DNA from: Stichopus chloronotus
Taxonomy: Eukaryota > Echinodermata > Holothuroidea > Aspidochirotida > Stichopodidae
Direction of reading: 5' to 3'
Assembly: GCA_021234535.1 (NCBI GenBank)
Contig: CM037830.1
Span: 4,190,170-4,254,169, forward strand
Length of the DNA stretch: 64,000 nucleotides
This document shows positions 23,238 through 59,923 of the stretch, piece after piece. The notes under the pieces were generated by a model, which saw only the letters and a list, made by a program, of their open reading frames with translations, was not told the origin of the DNA and did no database searches. The first letter of the stretch is position 1. Every line of letters begins with the position of its first letter. Made by a program: the position numbers and the translations under genes.

Positions 23238-25460
23238 TCACTTGCACATTCCAGTCTATCAATTCCAGTCAGAAACTGTTTTGAGAGGCACCAATAGCAT
23301 CAGATTAACATAGAAGTAAGGTGGAGTCATTGTCCATTACACTTCGATAAATTGTAACCAATGGATGAAAAGATGAAAGTAGGAAGTCCCCATTACTAAC
23401 GTGAATTCAAAGTACCTGATTAAAATATTTGACAACAATGCTCCCACATGGGACTTGTTCTGCCTGGTATTTATGAGGATGGATTTCTCACTCACTGTTT
23501 ACCATAGAAAGCTCTGAGTGACATTTTGTTTTTGCTGAAAGGATGTTTACTAAGTTTCCTGCAAACTTGGAGCCTTTATTCTTTGGAGAAAGAATGGTCT
23601 TAAAAATTTTGTATGCAAATAGCATCTCGTACATAAATTGAAATGCTTATTTATATACTTTGCTATCCATATTCAGTATGATAATTGCTAAAGTTAATTG
23701 AAGAGTCAATCTTGACAATTAAGTACCAAATTATGAGTGTCAAATACAACATTAGTAGAGGTGGATAAGAAAGATGTCCAGCTCAAAAATTACAAGCAAA
23801 GCAGCATAGACAAGGTGAAGCGATGTTAAATGCAGGAGACTCTCTAGATAGTTCTATATGACATCATTCTTAGCTGAAAATATGCTGACATTGTGAGAAT
23901 TGTCATAACAGGGTGATCCTCTCTTGGCATCAGGTTTCCCATGGTGGTTTCTCAAATGTATACTATTTTGATACCCTCATATTAGATCTTGATCTTGAGC
24001 AGATGATAAATTAGGTAACTATCACCAGGCCCAGAAATTGGCCAAGAAATGTGTCTGAAAATTTGATTTTCCTTTATCAAGAATTAAACATAGGAAAAGG
24101 AAATTTGTAGAAGATAGCTTCATGATTGCACACTTTTGTTGCACCAAATTGCATTGGAGGGCATTTATTCTTAGAAAAGTTTGAATATGGAGGGGGGCAC
24201 TCTGCAGCTTAGACCCCTCCTTCATCACCACTAGTTCCACCCTCCAACAAAGGACTTGGATGTGTCAGTGATGTTGTTTTAGTCACATTGATTGCTCACT
24301 CAGCCTCATTGCCTGCTGTTTCATTAATAAACAAATTTTCCACATCTTTGCAAATTCTAGTAAACAACAAAACATAATACTGTGTTTTGAACCAGCCAAG
24401 TTTCCATCACTTTCCTGTGATCTTCTAGTAGACAAGGTATCCATGCGATTCTGATGGTATGCGTGTGTCGCCTTAGCTTGTAAACATGATATCTCAAGAA
24501 TTGAAAGGTGGTGTAAAGGTAGTCCATAGAAGATGATTCCTATCATTTTCATGGAGGTCAAAGGTCATTTGAGGTCACTAGAGCTTAAAGTATGAAAACT
24601 TATGAAGGAAGATAGCTCAGCAACTGAATGTTCACATTGGTGATTCTTGATGATTAGATGATCTCTGCCATTTTAGGGACATCAAAGGTCATGTCAGGTC
24701 ACTATAAGTCATAGTTTAAAAATCTTGTAAACACAGTATCTCAATAAGGTCAAGTTGTTGGAACTTCAGATTTGATGTGTGTAGGTTGTCCATTGTCAGT
24801 AGGTGAATCCCTATTGTTTTTCATAGAGGTCAAAAGTCATTTGAAGTCACTAGAGGTTAAAATATGAGAACCTATTAATGAAAATATCTCAGCAACTGAA
24901 TTTTGCTTGAGCATCAACCTGTTAATATTAGTAATTATTGGTTAGGTCTGCAGAGATGATAGCCAGTAGCTTATAGACACAGTATCTCAAGGAGAGTAAG
25001 GTATTTGAACTTCAAAATTGGTATGCATTATCCTTTGTTTTCCATGACTATTGGTAAGGAATGTCAGAGTCATTCAGCTGTTTGGCTCCAAGACTGTTTC
25101 ATGCACAATTTCCTTCCAACATAAAAAGGGGACCAGCATAGACAGATGAATGTCAAAGTTGCGAGTGGTATGCAACTACAAGTGGCTCTAGAATCGTCAG
25201 GGTGGGGGAACATATGTGGAAAAGTAGCATATTTAGGTGACCATATTTCGGAACTGCAGTATTTTTAGGTTAAATTACTGAAACTATCAAGAGATCGTAG
25301 GAACTGGTCCATTGGCAGAGCAGTAACCAGAGCATTTGAAAATGACTTCTGATCATGCCTTTGCCACTTTCCCTTCCCTCTCCCACTTAAACCCTGAAGT
25401 AACACTCCAGCTATCCCTCATGTTCATTTTGCATCCAGTGGCTGTATGTAAGAGTTAAAA
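23238..25460. other. COMMD7 3' UTR and intergenic DNA
   Basis: Follows the COMMD7 stop. No coding exon is recognised on either strand. The right half (24.4-25.1 kb) is the repeat array with AGGTCA motifs. COMMD7 and KDM7 are convergent, so both transcripts terminate between here and 29 kb. The exact ends are not visible. Confidence 0.5.
24430..25080. repeat. Imperfect tandem repeat carrying AGGTCA direct repeats
   Basis: Three or more diverged units of roughly 120-150 bases share CTTGTAAACA(C/T)(A/G)(A/G)TATCTCAA, TTTTCAT(G/A)GAGGTCAAA(A/G)GTCATTTGA and (A/G)ATATCTCAGCAACTGAATTT. The unit at 24555-24567 contains AGGTCA-A-AGGTCA, a perfect DR1, with a further AGGTCA at 24572-24577. Units near 24677 and 24826 keep weaker versions. 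It looks like a decayed repetitive element. Confidence 0.75.
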
Positions 25461-25881
25461 GCTGTATAGTTTTATTTTTCATTCATAATATACATGGAAT
25501 ATCAACATATTCGTAAAAAAACATACAAAGAAGTAAAACTGTGAGGCATTTTGTTATTTATTGAACTTTTCTCAGTTTTCCATGTCAAAATAACTCTATT
25601 TACAAACATTTACAGGGATAGTTATATACATTTTGTAGTGTATTTATTGCATCATGAATACTTCCCTCTGTACAACACACCAAAATCAAATGATTTACTT
25701 AAATCCAGCAAAGAAAGTGCCTACATTTTTACTGTTTGTCTAGATACCCTACTTAAATCTCAGTTGATTTTATACACAAGTTTCACATTAGAAACAAATA
25801 AAAAGCAAGTTAATCACATACTTTTACACAATTTGAAAATCAAACGTTTGATAATGATGGCAAAATATTTCAGCACACAGT

Positions 25882-25979
25882 GTTGGCCCAATATCAGACC
25901 CATATGATGGTCCAGCATCAGGCCATTGTGATGCCCAAGAATTAGGTTCTTGTGATGGCCCAGTACCAGGCTCTTGTAA
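25882..25979. repeat. 24-bp minisatellite, about four copies
   Basis: Units such as TGGTCCAGCATCAGGCCATT and TGGCCCAGTACCAGGCTCTT recur every 24 bases. On the minus strand they translate to an eight-residue repeat (LILGHHNG-like) inside a 65-codon ORF. There is no sign that this ORF is a gene. Confidence 0.75.
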
Positions 25980-28900
25980 ATATTCATGGTAAAATAACTA
26001 AATTCAGCCAATCATCGCACATGTTTATGCCTTCTCGAGAGGAACATACCCTTACCATTATGGTATATCTGGATATCACCACGTCATGTTCTATCATGCA
26101 TAAAAGGTCTTCTGGAGACATGATTTGAGCACGTGTATTTATGATGCACTGGGTGGGCTTAATTCTACAATTATGAATTATTACAAACAACTGAAATTCT
26201 CACTCCTGCTAATGGTTGACAAAGAGCAGTGCAGATGTCAAATCCACTTTTGATCTTGTTTTTCTATGATGATATGGACCATTGGTTTAACTCCCAACCT
26301 CATTATCCCTCTCCCTATTGTATCAGCACAGTTTGCTATTAGCACACAAAATTCTTAAGCCAGAAATATGGTCTCCCATCTGTTCTGCTACATTACTCTC
26401 GGTCTCCAATGTCTCCAAATGGTTTAATGTCATTCAGAGAGAAGATGCACATACATCGGAGATTCCACAAACTACGATACAATGCAAGAAACTCAGACTG
26501 TCACGATGGCAAACGTGTTTGTCACAAACATACTGGCACCTGAACTGAAAAACCAGTTTCAAGCACATTGGCACCAAATATTATACACATTGTAACACCA
26601 CCATGTTGAATGACCATTTCCTTAGCACCCTCATTTTCAGTTCATTTTCCTCAAATTGAGACATAACAGAGTTTGTAATTTTATAAAATGAAAACGCCAT
26701 TAGCTATTTGCTATTTATAAACATGTGCTTTGCACAATATATCAACATGTAAACAGATAAAAGCAAAGGAAAAACTTGTTTCTATAACCACAGTGTGCTA
26801 AATGTTTAAGTGTCACACATGCCATGAAATGGGACGACAAAAATTGCCGAGGAAAGTCTGTACAATCCCTGAGTTATCTTTAATTTACATTTATTGTGAC
26901 ATCTCAATCTTGTCAAGTCTAAAAACGTCTAAATAAAACACCTTCATTTAAGCAACCTAAGCAACTTACGACAAATAAACAGGTATTAAACAGAAAAACT
27001 TTCATCCCTCAAGGAAGATGTTCTTACGAAGTAATACAAGTTTTTTCAGATTTGGTGTTGCATCTGGCCTTTTCCTTGAAGACAAAGGAGTTCATTCTAA
27101 AAATGCAACAGGGTTGACTTCAAACCTAAACGTTATTACCATTCTCCTTAACGAGCGGTTCTCTTGCAGCCCTGAAAATTAGCACACTGCACTGTAATAG
27201 CTATTCTCTTAATGAGCAAACTACTTGAAAATCTATCCACATTTATAAACTGACAACACTTGGTTAATCAAGATACACTGAACTTGTCACTAAACACTGA
27301 ATTGTTACTGCACATCCCATCTGGACTCACAGATCTGATTTTGCACAACAGACATGACTACATGCAGTGTTGGTTAACATGAAAACAAGAAGGGGGAAAG
27401 TGGCAATTTTTTCACTTCATCATGTTATGACATATTTGGGGTTGACCTTTCCAGAGCACAGTCTGTAAATCAAAGCAATGCTTAAAGATGAACATCCACA
27501 AAACAGATCAAGGTGTCTCTACTTATAATTCCTTTAATATTTTGAAGGACTGACATTTTAAAATCTAGAATTAAGTAGATGAAAATTCACAGATCTGCAA
27601 ACGATCACAAAAAAATTCAATCAAGCTTTGTATATGCTGTTACAATTTTAAGACAAGAAGCATGATTATCATCATTTAACACTATGCTCTCTCATATCTG
27701 GATCAAATTATCTGAAATTAAGAATCATTGTTATAGATTCTTTTAGAAAGACAGGCTATACAATTGTGACAAAGGGAAACAGACATGCCACTATCAAAAG
27801 CCAAAGCGCCAGCAAATGGTCTGATGGTCAAAACACATTAAAACAATGTAAATTATGATTTCAAAATTATCAGATGGTTAAAAATCATAGTGTAAATGTA
27901 TATGAAACACAATTGTCTGTTACAATTTTCAGTCTTACCACTATTTCAAGCTTTACCAACTGTTGACAGAGGAACTGATTTATTACTCAAGTTACATCGT
28001 AATATACTCTTTCTTTACATACATGTTTATATATATGTATATGTACATATATATACAAGGCAGTAATGTGAGAAGAGGCCATATCGGTGAGTGTGATTCC
28101 AGCAGAACATGCACCAGGCAACTTGGATACTCCAGAATTGCCACATGGATAAATCATGACTTGGTACAGACAACATGAGAAACAACAACATGACGGAGGA
28201 GCGACTTGAACTGTACAACAGAGATCCAGCTGATACTTATATAGGAGAGACAGGCCAAAAGGATTGACTCACTATGATTGAACTGAAGAAAAAAATTCAT
28301 TCTCTAATGAACCAAATTTATGTTGTTCAATTGTAAATGTTTGTTGGCATAGGTATAGGAACTCTTGGATACCAATTTGACATTTGTGTTTAATCTTTCC
28401 ATAGCAGTGCTACCATTATTGAGTCACTTATATCCTTACAGTTGGAGCCTGTTGCTAGCATTTTCTAAGTGAATACTGTCCTCATTGTTACCATCAACAA
28501 TGAATTGTTCCAACTGTGCGTGGAGTCCATCAAAGTACACAGTGGACCTTATCTAGCATCATGATGAAAACACAGACCGTGGTGATTTTCTCTCATTTTA
28601 ACGAAGCACACGTCAAGGAATGCCACTTACAGATTTCTGCAGAAATTGTGCAGCCATGCACGTAATGTTTATTTCCAGAGTTCTCTGACCAATTGTTCTC
28701 ACTGTCTGCAGTTCAAAAACCCGATCAACTGCCCAAACATCGGGTCTTAAGAAGTGGGCGTTTTTGTAAGGGACAATGTCATGGCATGCACGAATAAATA
28801 CTTGTTTTCATTGCAGCAATATTACCATTCTAAGCAGGAAATACTAAAGCAATATTACCTTAAAGCCGGAGATACTGAGCCTCTTTCTAGAGAACTGCAA

Positions 28901-29040
28901 ATCAGGTCTGGGACAGAGCACTCTATGCCTGCACAGATATGCAAAGTCCCTCACAGCTACATGTTAACTGCATCAATTAGCATATCCCGGACAAGTTTGC
29001 CCCATTTGTTGATGGAGACCTGGGAGATGCAATACTTAAA
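25980..29040 (-). other. Downstream flank of KDM7, possibly long 3' UTR
   Basis: No recognisable protein-coding exon. The sequence directly continues the KDM7 terminal exon on the minus strand, so part is 3' UTR. Several minus-strand AATAAA motifs exist (plus-strand TTTATT, for example 27979-27984), but none can be chosen. A TATATATGTATATGTACATA-type run lies near 28026-28056. Confidence 0.45.
26000..26145. repeat. Dispersed repeat copy A (pair with 49455-49605)
   Basis: Shares ACCATTATGGT(A/G)TATCTGGA, TCATGTTCTAT, CATAAAAGGTCTTC and ACATGATTT(G/T)AGCAC in the same order and orientation as a segment at about 49455-49605. That is a clear interspersed repeat of at least 140 bases. It lies in the flank or 3' UTR of KDM7. 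Confidence 0.8.
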
Positions 29041-53683
<24,643 letters not shown>

Positions 53684-56600
53684 TTTGAAGTTCGAACGTA
53701 AACATACTAAGATACTTTACGTACGTAGTAGTAATCAAGTAAGGAAACGACTGGCTATTTACTGTACTCTGTGTGGTGTTGTCGTCTGCTATGAATCTTA
53801 TCTTAGTCTCGCTGCGGGGAACTGAAACTCTTCCCTGGGACTCGGGATCGGAAGTCGCAAAGGAGAAATCTGTCTGTTATTATCAACGCATCTACCCCCA
53901 AAATTTTCAAACATACGTGTTACAGGTCCTCCACAAGGGGATGGGGCATATATTTTGACACACAAAAAATAAATTGACTCGTATGTATTATGGGTGAGGC
54001 CTCAAATAAACATGAAAATGGGTTAGGAAGATGACATTTCCGGTGGTCATGGGTTTGGCCAAATCACGTTCAGTGGCCGTTTCAAGGAGGAGGGGAGGGG
54101 AGGGGGAGAATTCCCCAGTCAGAACCATTTTTCCCAGCCCTTTTCAGCTGAGGTTACAGCTGAAGATTACAAACAACTTTAAAGTAGAGATCGGAGTCCA
54201 TATCCACGTGCAAGCACAGGAAGAATTTCCCCATTTAGACTCCTTTTTATGAGCAATTGTCAGTCGCTGAAGGGCCTTCTGATGAAAGTCTGTACAACCC
54301 AAACGTTTAACTTAAATTTTATATTATTGCTCCTTACAAAAGTTGAGCACTTTTTCAATATTTGCTGTTGGATTTATGCTTATATATATCGTCCTATCCC
54401 GCGGTAGCACTGCCCCTAGTATCTGTAACTCACTTTATCCCGACAAATTTCATGGACCTGGACCCCCCCCCCGCCCACCCTGACGGTTTCTCTTATTTCA
54501 TTTACTCAGATAAATGAAACTGATCATGGTCATTTAACTTGTGTTCTAACAGTAGAATCGTATCAGGGGTCATTGCCTCCAGTTTAAGATACTAGGGCAA
54601 GCCAGTGAGCAGTTTGCACTGTGACGTACCGGACACTTAAGAGATTGAAGAATGTCGCTCCATGTTTAAATGGTTATGTTGAATGAAAGGTTTGTTAAAC
54701 ATTGGAAATTAGTATACGATCTTTAAAGCTCTTAATCTCTTGCAAAACTAAATTAATAAAGATGAATTTTCTGACGCCCGAACTACAATGCATTGGCCAA
54801 TGGTTTAAGTCAAGCAGTAGGGCACTGAGGTTAGCATATTTTGTGTTAAATATGGATTTCACATCCTTGAAATCATGATGCTCATTCGGTGTTAAATTGT
54901 CACCAATGTTGTACAAATGACTGCATTTTTTTGTCTAACTTTACACCAATGGTAATGGAAATATAGTGAATTATAGATACACACAAACTGAATGAGACCG
55001 AATTAATCAATGTTTCGGTACGCAATAATTACACCTTCAGTGTGCAGTCCAGTTCTCCACAGAAAACATGTCTGGGGAATGACTTCTGATGTTTATGCAC
55101 ACCCAGTACAGTTTACCCACCAGTTATGTTGGTGGTCAGTCAAACGATTACTTGATGCTACAATCATGGACAAAGTACCTTGGAATACCTTGCCTATTTT
55201 GGTAGAACGTGAAGCTACTTCAGAGTATCTTATTGTAAAGAAGGTATTTATGTGTATTGTTGATTGAATTTATTTGTATTATCTTGAGCTATGTTGTCAG
55301 CTGTTGATTTGTCTTGATTTCTGTTCCACCTGTGTTGGGGCATGCTTGTGTCTTGTTGTGTTAAAGTTTGTATTTGTTATGTTAATGAGTTATGCTGTCT
55401 TGGTTAAGTGGTAAGCTGCACTTCGTTGTATTTCATTGAGTTTGGGTTTCGTCGGCGACTGGAAAGACACGTCAAATAAAGCTATTCCTTCTGAACATAT
55501 AGTTATACGTTGTCGCATTTATTCTGTCTTCTCATTTCCCGAAACCATGGGCTCGGCGCCCGTTACATTATGACTGGGATTCCTATACCACTATTCTACA
55601 ATTGCAGTAACACTCCTCTTGCAACGCAATGCAACAGCTGCCCATCAATGTTATTTCTAAACGCAGCCATTTCTGTCCGCATACAAAACCGTGAAACAGT
55701 CTATTCATTCATGATCATTCGTTTTCAACAAAACATGTACAAATAAAATCCCAAATAAAAACTTAAGTTCTCATGTTCAGAGTCGAAATTCAGAACACTT
55801 TAATTTGAAAATCCTTAGACCCATAGGCCTCGCTAACTAATTTTTGTGATGCACCTAGTCCAAAAATGCTCAATTTTCTTTCAACAGTTCGCTCCAAAAT
55901 TGCTCCCAAAAATCTTGGACAAAATACCTTGGGACATCTTGCTCCCCCGTTCAATGTTGGCTATAGGATTGCTGTTCAAAGTGTATACATTCACTCCTAT
56001 AACGCAACATGGGAAAGGGGCAGTATAGGTTAATGAAACCCACGTTCTACCAAATGTTTTGACAGCAGGAAAATTTGAGCAAACCGTGGGAAAATTACGT
56101 AGATTGGAAAGGGGCGTTATCCTCACCTAACATTCAGTATTATATTTGCAACATACGACAAAGTGTCCCAACAATTTTGTCCAAGCTCGTAGATTTGTGC
56201 TGTTTTGAGATGTACTGCAAGGGCAACCAGTGGCATGAAGAGTGTATACATCAAAACAATTTTATGAGCACTGGAATGTTTCCAACAGATGTCACAAAGG
56301 AACCCATTACGTCACATTTTGTCAAGTAGTCACATTCTTTAATTTGATTGTAGAATTCTGTCAGACCTTTTTCTCGGGATCTTATTGAGCAATGTCCTAA
56401 ACTGAATCTTTGCTGAATATCATTAAAAAGGTTTTGTGTCTACATATCAAAAACTTGCATTGAAAAATGTGACGTACGGAACATAGCTATTTTGTACACT
56501 ACCTAATTCACATAATTAATTAGTGAACAAAAGAAGATTATACTTCAAGTTCGAAGGAAGAATGCGTAATGTCCCAAAAAATACATGTTTAATCCGCTAC

Positions 56601-58766
56601 ATAAACTGGCAGGGAGATAAAAATTCAAATGTCTCGTACGTCACTCAAAAATTTCAATTACATGCAAATAAGCTAGATTTAATTAACAGAATCGGAAAAA
56701 TTGAAAAGAAAATATGAAAAAAAGGAAGTTCAGCCATTCAATTTTAAAATGATATCACATTCTAACAAAATTTGTAATTTGCCTTCATGAATTGAATAGT
56801 AGTTTAAATGTACTTCATGATTTTCCCGTATGATTAAATTAAGGGAGAAAAGCAGTCTGAATTAGACATATATACATATACTTTAAACATGGAAAAAACG
56901 ATTTAACGGAATTCACTTTTAGATTCTTAAGACTATTTGTCCTTGTTTAAAGAGGAAATCAGGGTTTGACTGAGAAAATTCACAAATAGTTGATTTTTCT
57001 TTCTAAACTGATTGTTCACCGAAATATAGAGAAGTTGGGGAGGTGTTCGAAGGTGGAAGAAACGGTAATTATTGCGTTAATTACTGTTGAATGAGAACTC
57101 TTAATATTTGTCGGGTACAAAAAAAAAATAATCAAACGTTCATGTACAAGACAAGACAGCCTTCTCTGTATGATGACCAATCACAGCGTAAGACTGAGAT
57201 GACGTTATATGAATAAACATAACCGAATGTTTACGGTTCCCATGTTGTTCGTGCATTACGAAATGTTAAGTAAACAATACTTTAGCGATAGTTGATGATA
57301 CATACAGCACACGGAGGCTAAGTATGAAACTGTTCAGCCACACCTCCTCATACCTTGAAAAGGCCATAGTATTGAATATTCATATTCGATTGATGAATAT
57401 GGATGTTACAGACTTCAGAGTTCTTCACGGAATTTTTTGCCGATTTGACTCGTTTCTCGAAATTTTCCACATGTTTTGAGATAATCTTGATCATATGTGT
57501 TAGTTATAACTCATTATAGGATACCGGTAGGGAATTGTAGTGAAATAAATTGTGAAAATAAACCCTGATTTTTACCTTTAAGTCATGTTTACATACTTTT
57601 TATCTTTACTTTTCAAATTTGCTAACGAAATTAAAGGGTTAAAGAGACATTTGCGTTTTGCAAGGTTCATGTTTTTCAAGAAAAAGCGTATACTCAAGTA
57701 AATATATGAGTATATATATATATGTATAAATATATAAGACAGAAGAAATAAAAAACATGAGAAAATTAATTCATGAATATTTTTTATTCAGAGTTGGGGA
57801 AACAGAATAAAATATTGATGTTTCAATCATGACATATTATTATAAACAAATTTAGTATCTGCGTTAAACTAATAAGTTCATTATGCTTCGTCGAGAATTT
57901 CTTTCAATTAGTGCTCCGAAAATTTGGCTTCACCCAACACACACACGTCGGTCACCTGCACCCAACACACACACGTCCGTCACCAATGGAACGTTATAAC
58001 TTACATTTTATAAGGTATTTAAAACGGTATTGGTATTATATATATATATTTGTCATAATTAATGTACTCAAGTATTCATTGCTAGAAATATAGAGGGTGT
58101 GCAAGAGTCGGTAGTTACGCCTCACCGATTGAAATTTCTCTTCCTTATGCTGCACATTAGGAGGGGTAAGTGTAAGTAGGCTACCCCATCCTTCAAACGT
58201 GTTGTACAATTACAAAACTATTTACACCACTGAACAGTTTATATAGTAATTTAAAGAACAACATACAAATGCAGGTACCTGTATGTGATGCAGGTAGCTT
58301 CTAGCATTTGTAAATTTTGGTTCTTCCATTTCTTGAAGATTTCTTTCCTTCAACTCTTAAATAACTCCTTTGACCCTCTCTCTGTCTTTGTTTGATGTCT
58401 TGTTTTCTCATTTACTCACCAAATTATTTCATTCGAGGTATCTGCTTTGTCGTAACTTTGCCCCATGAGAGTCACTATCCTATGTAAGAGCCTATATAAT
58501 GACTATCCTATATAAGAGCCATTAATTTCCCCTTAATATCATTAGTTAAATGTTGAACGTTATCATTGTGAATAAAAACTAAAATGAACAAGTAGATGGT
58601 GTCTTCCTTGGTAGGCCAAAGTTCCATCGACGGAAACAATTCGTCAGTTTGGCAGTTTACGTCTAATCAACTGAGTGTCGTTTTGGCGCAACTTTCATGG
58701 TTACCGTACGATTGCTGCTTTTTCGTTGCTATGGTTATGATCCTGGGAGATCGGGCGTCAACAAAA
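53684..58766. other. Intergenic DNA upstream of KDM7
   Basis: The first few hundred bases should include the KDM7 promoter and 5' UTR (minus strand); no TATA box is obvious. No host coding exon was recognised. A possible LTR end lies near 55.4-55.57 kb. An (AT)-rich run lies at 57713-57740. A 26-bp duplication (CCAACACACACACGTC(G/C)GTC) is at about 57938-57985. Confidence 0.5.
55390..55567 (+). repeat. Possible LTR 3' end
   Basis: An AATAAA (within GTCAAATAAAGCTATTCC, about 55476) is followed by a T-rich stretch and then GGGCTCGGCGCCCGTTACA ending at 55567. This is the layout of an LTR poly(A)/U5 end with a terminal CCCGTTACA. No matching TGTAACGGG start, primer-binding site or gag/pol was found, so it would be a solo or truncated LTR. 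Confidence 0.3.
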
Positions 58767-59384
58767 ATGGGTGATGTGGGTGAGTTCGAAGTTTGGTAAA
58801 AGTCCTTCTTTGTATTCGTTAATTGGTCATGTAGATACAAATACATGGAATATGCTGCCAGTTTTGCATGTTTTTCTTTTTTTCTGTCTGATGTGGGCAT
58901 CATAACGCTTCAGTAACTCGAAGTATATAAAAAATATGATAACATTCACAGGAAGTCATATTACAGCCTCTTTCAAATTAAACATCATTACCTTATCATT
59001 GAATTTTCATCAGATTGCACTCATACAACTTTAATATCCAGGAAAATATATTAAAATTATTCCCACATGCAGTAAATCTTTATATTTCTGTTTATGTATC
59101 ATCGTCTGTGCCTGACGTGTTGATTGTGACCTTTGAGACACATTAATGAAGCATTCCCGACTTTGTGCGATCATAATTTCTGCCCACATAATTTATCCAA
59201 TGTCTGCTGTTGAGTTGTGTCGGCATATGCACAGCAGCTCCTCTAAATCAAGGCCATGTACTGACGCCCACGGATCAATTCGCTTGACAGCAACTGTTCC
59301 AGTCGAGAATTTTCTCCTGAGAGCCACCTCTTAATCCAAACATTCCATCAAAAGAAGCTGTTAAACAAGAGTGCGGAAAAAAGG
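58767..59384 (+). CDS. Two candidate coding exons of an unrecognised protein
   Basis: Exon 1 has AAAATGG then ATGGGTGATGTGG|GTGAGT (CDS 58767-58779, phase 1). A pyrimidine-rich acceptor TTTTCTCCTGAG (ends 59321) opens exon 2 (59322-59384) in the matching phase, ending AAAAAGG|GTATGT. The joined start reads MGDVEPPLNPNIPSKEAV then KQECGKK. Both splice sites are good and the frame is open, but the coding length is short and I do not recognise the protein. One possible third exon follows a C/T tract at 59691 in phase 1 (VTSSYILLGAFVSQISNYLL, stop at 59808). It is uncertain, and further exons would overlap the minus-strand gene at 59.9-63.3 kb. Confidence 0.3.
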
Positions 59385-59923
59385 GTATGTAAATACTTTG
59401 AAATATATCGATTGTTGTTACCTGTCGATTCATGGTCAAATGCATTGTAATATTGATACATTGGTTTCCTATATCGATTCATGACCAATAAATATGTATC
59501 AGTGAACAAAAATTCAGTTACTTATTTTTTGTTGTATGTAGTGGTGAAATTCACACTCTAGATGGTACAACATAGCATGCGACTCTCAAAATGTATTTTG
59601 GTGGTTAAACACTTAACAACCGTTGCAACCTGATGAGCTTGTCTCATTATCTCCTCCCCCCCCCCCCCCTTTTCCAGTCACGTCGTCATATATCCTCTTA
59701 GGTGCTTTTGTATCACAAATATCAAATTATCTCCTTTCTAGTTTTGTGTTTAGTTTTTCCTTGCACATTGATCGGCTGGGGCTTTTTCACTTTGCTCGGC
59801 TCTTATAGACAGTTAAAAATCGTATATGCATACACCGGTATGATATAAACATGACTGACACAGTCACAACCGTATTTGTGAAAGGTGAACTTATTTCAAT
59901 AAAAGAAACCTTTACAGCGTTAC

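Noticed and set aside
25551..25907. 118-codon plus-strand ORF
   Set aside because: Composition reflects AT-rich non-coding DNA. No motif, and it runs into a minisatellite.
54695..56329. ORFs between 54.7 and 56.3 kb, including one with PWNTLPILVE resembling LINE tails
   Set aside because: Similarity too short to call, and the rest have no recognisable motif.
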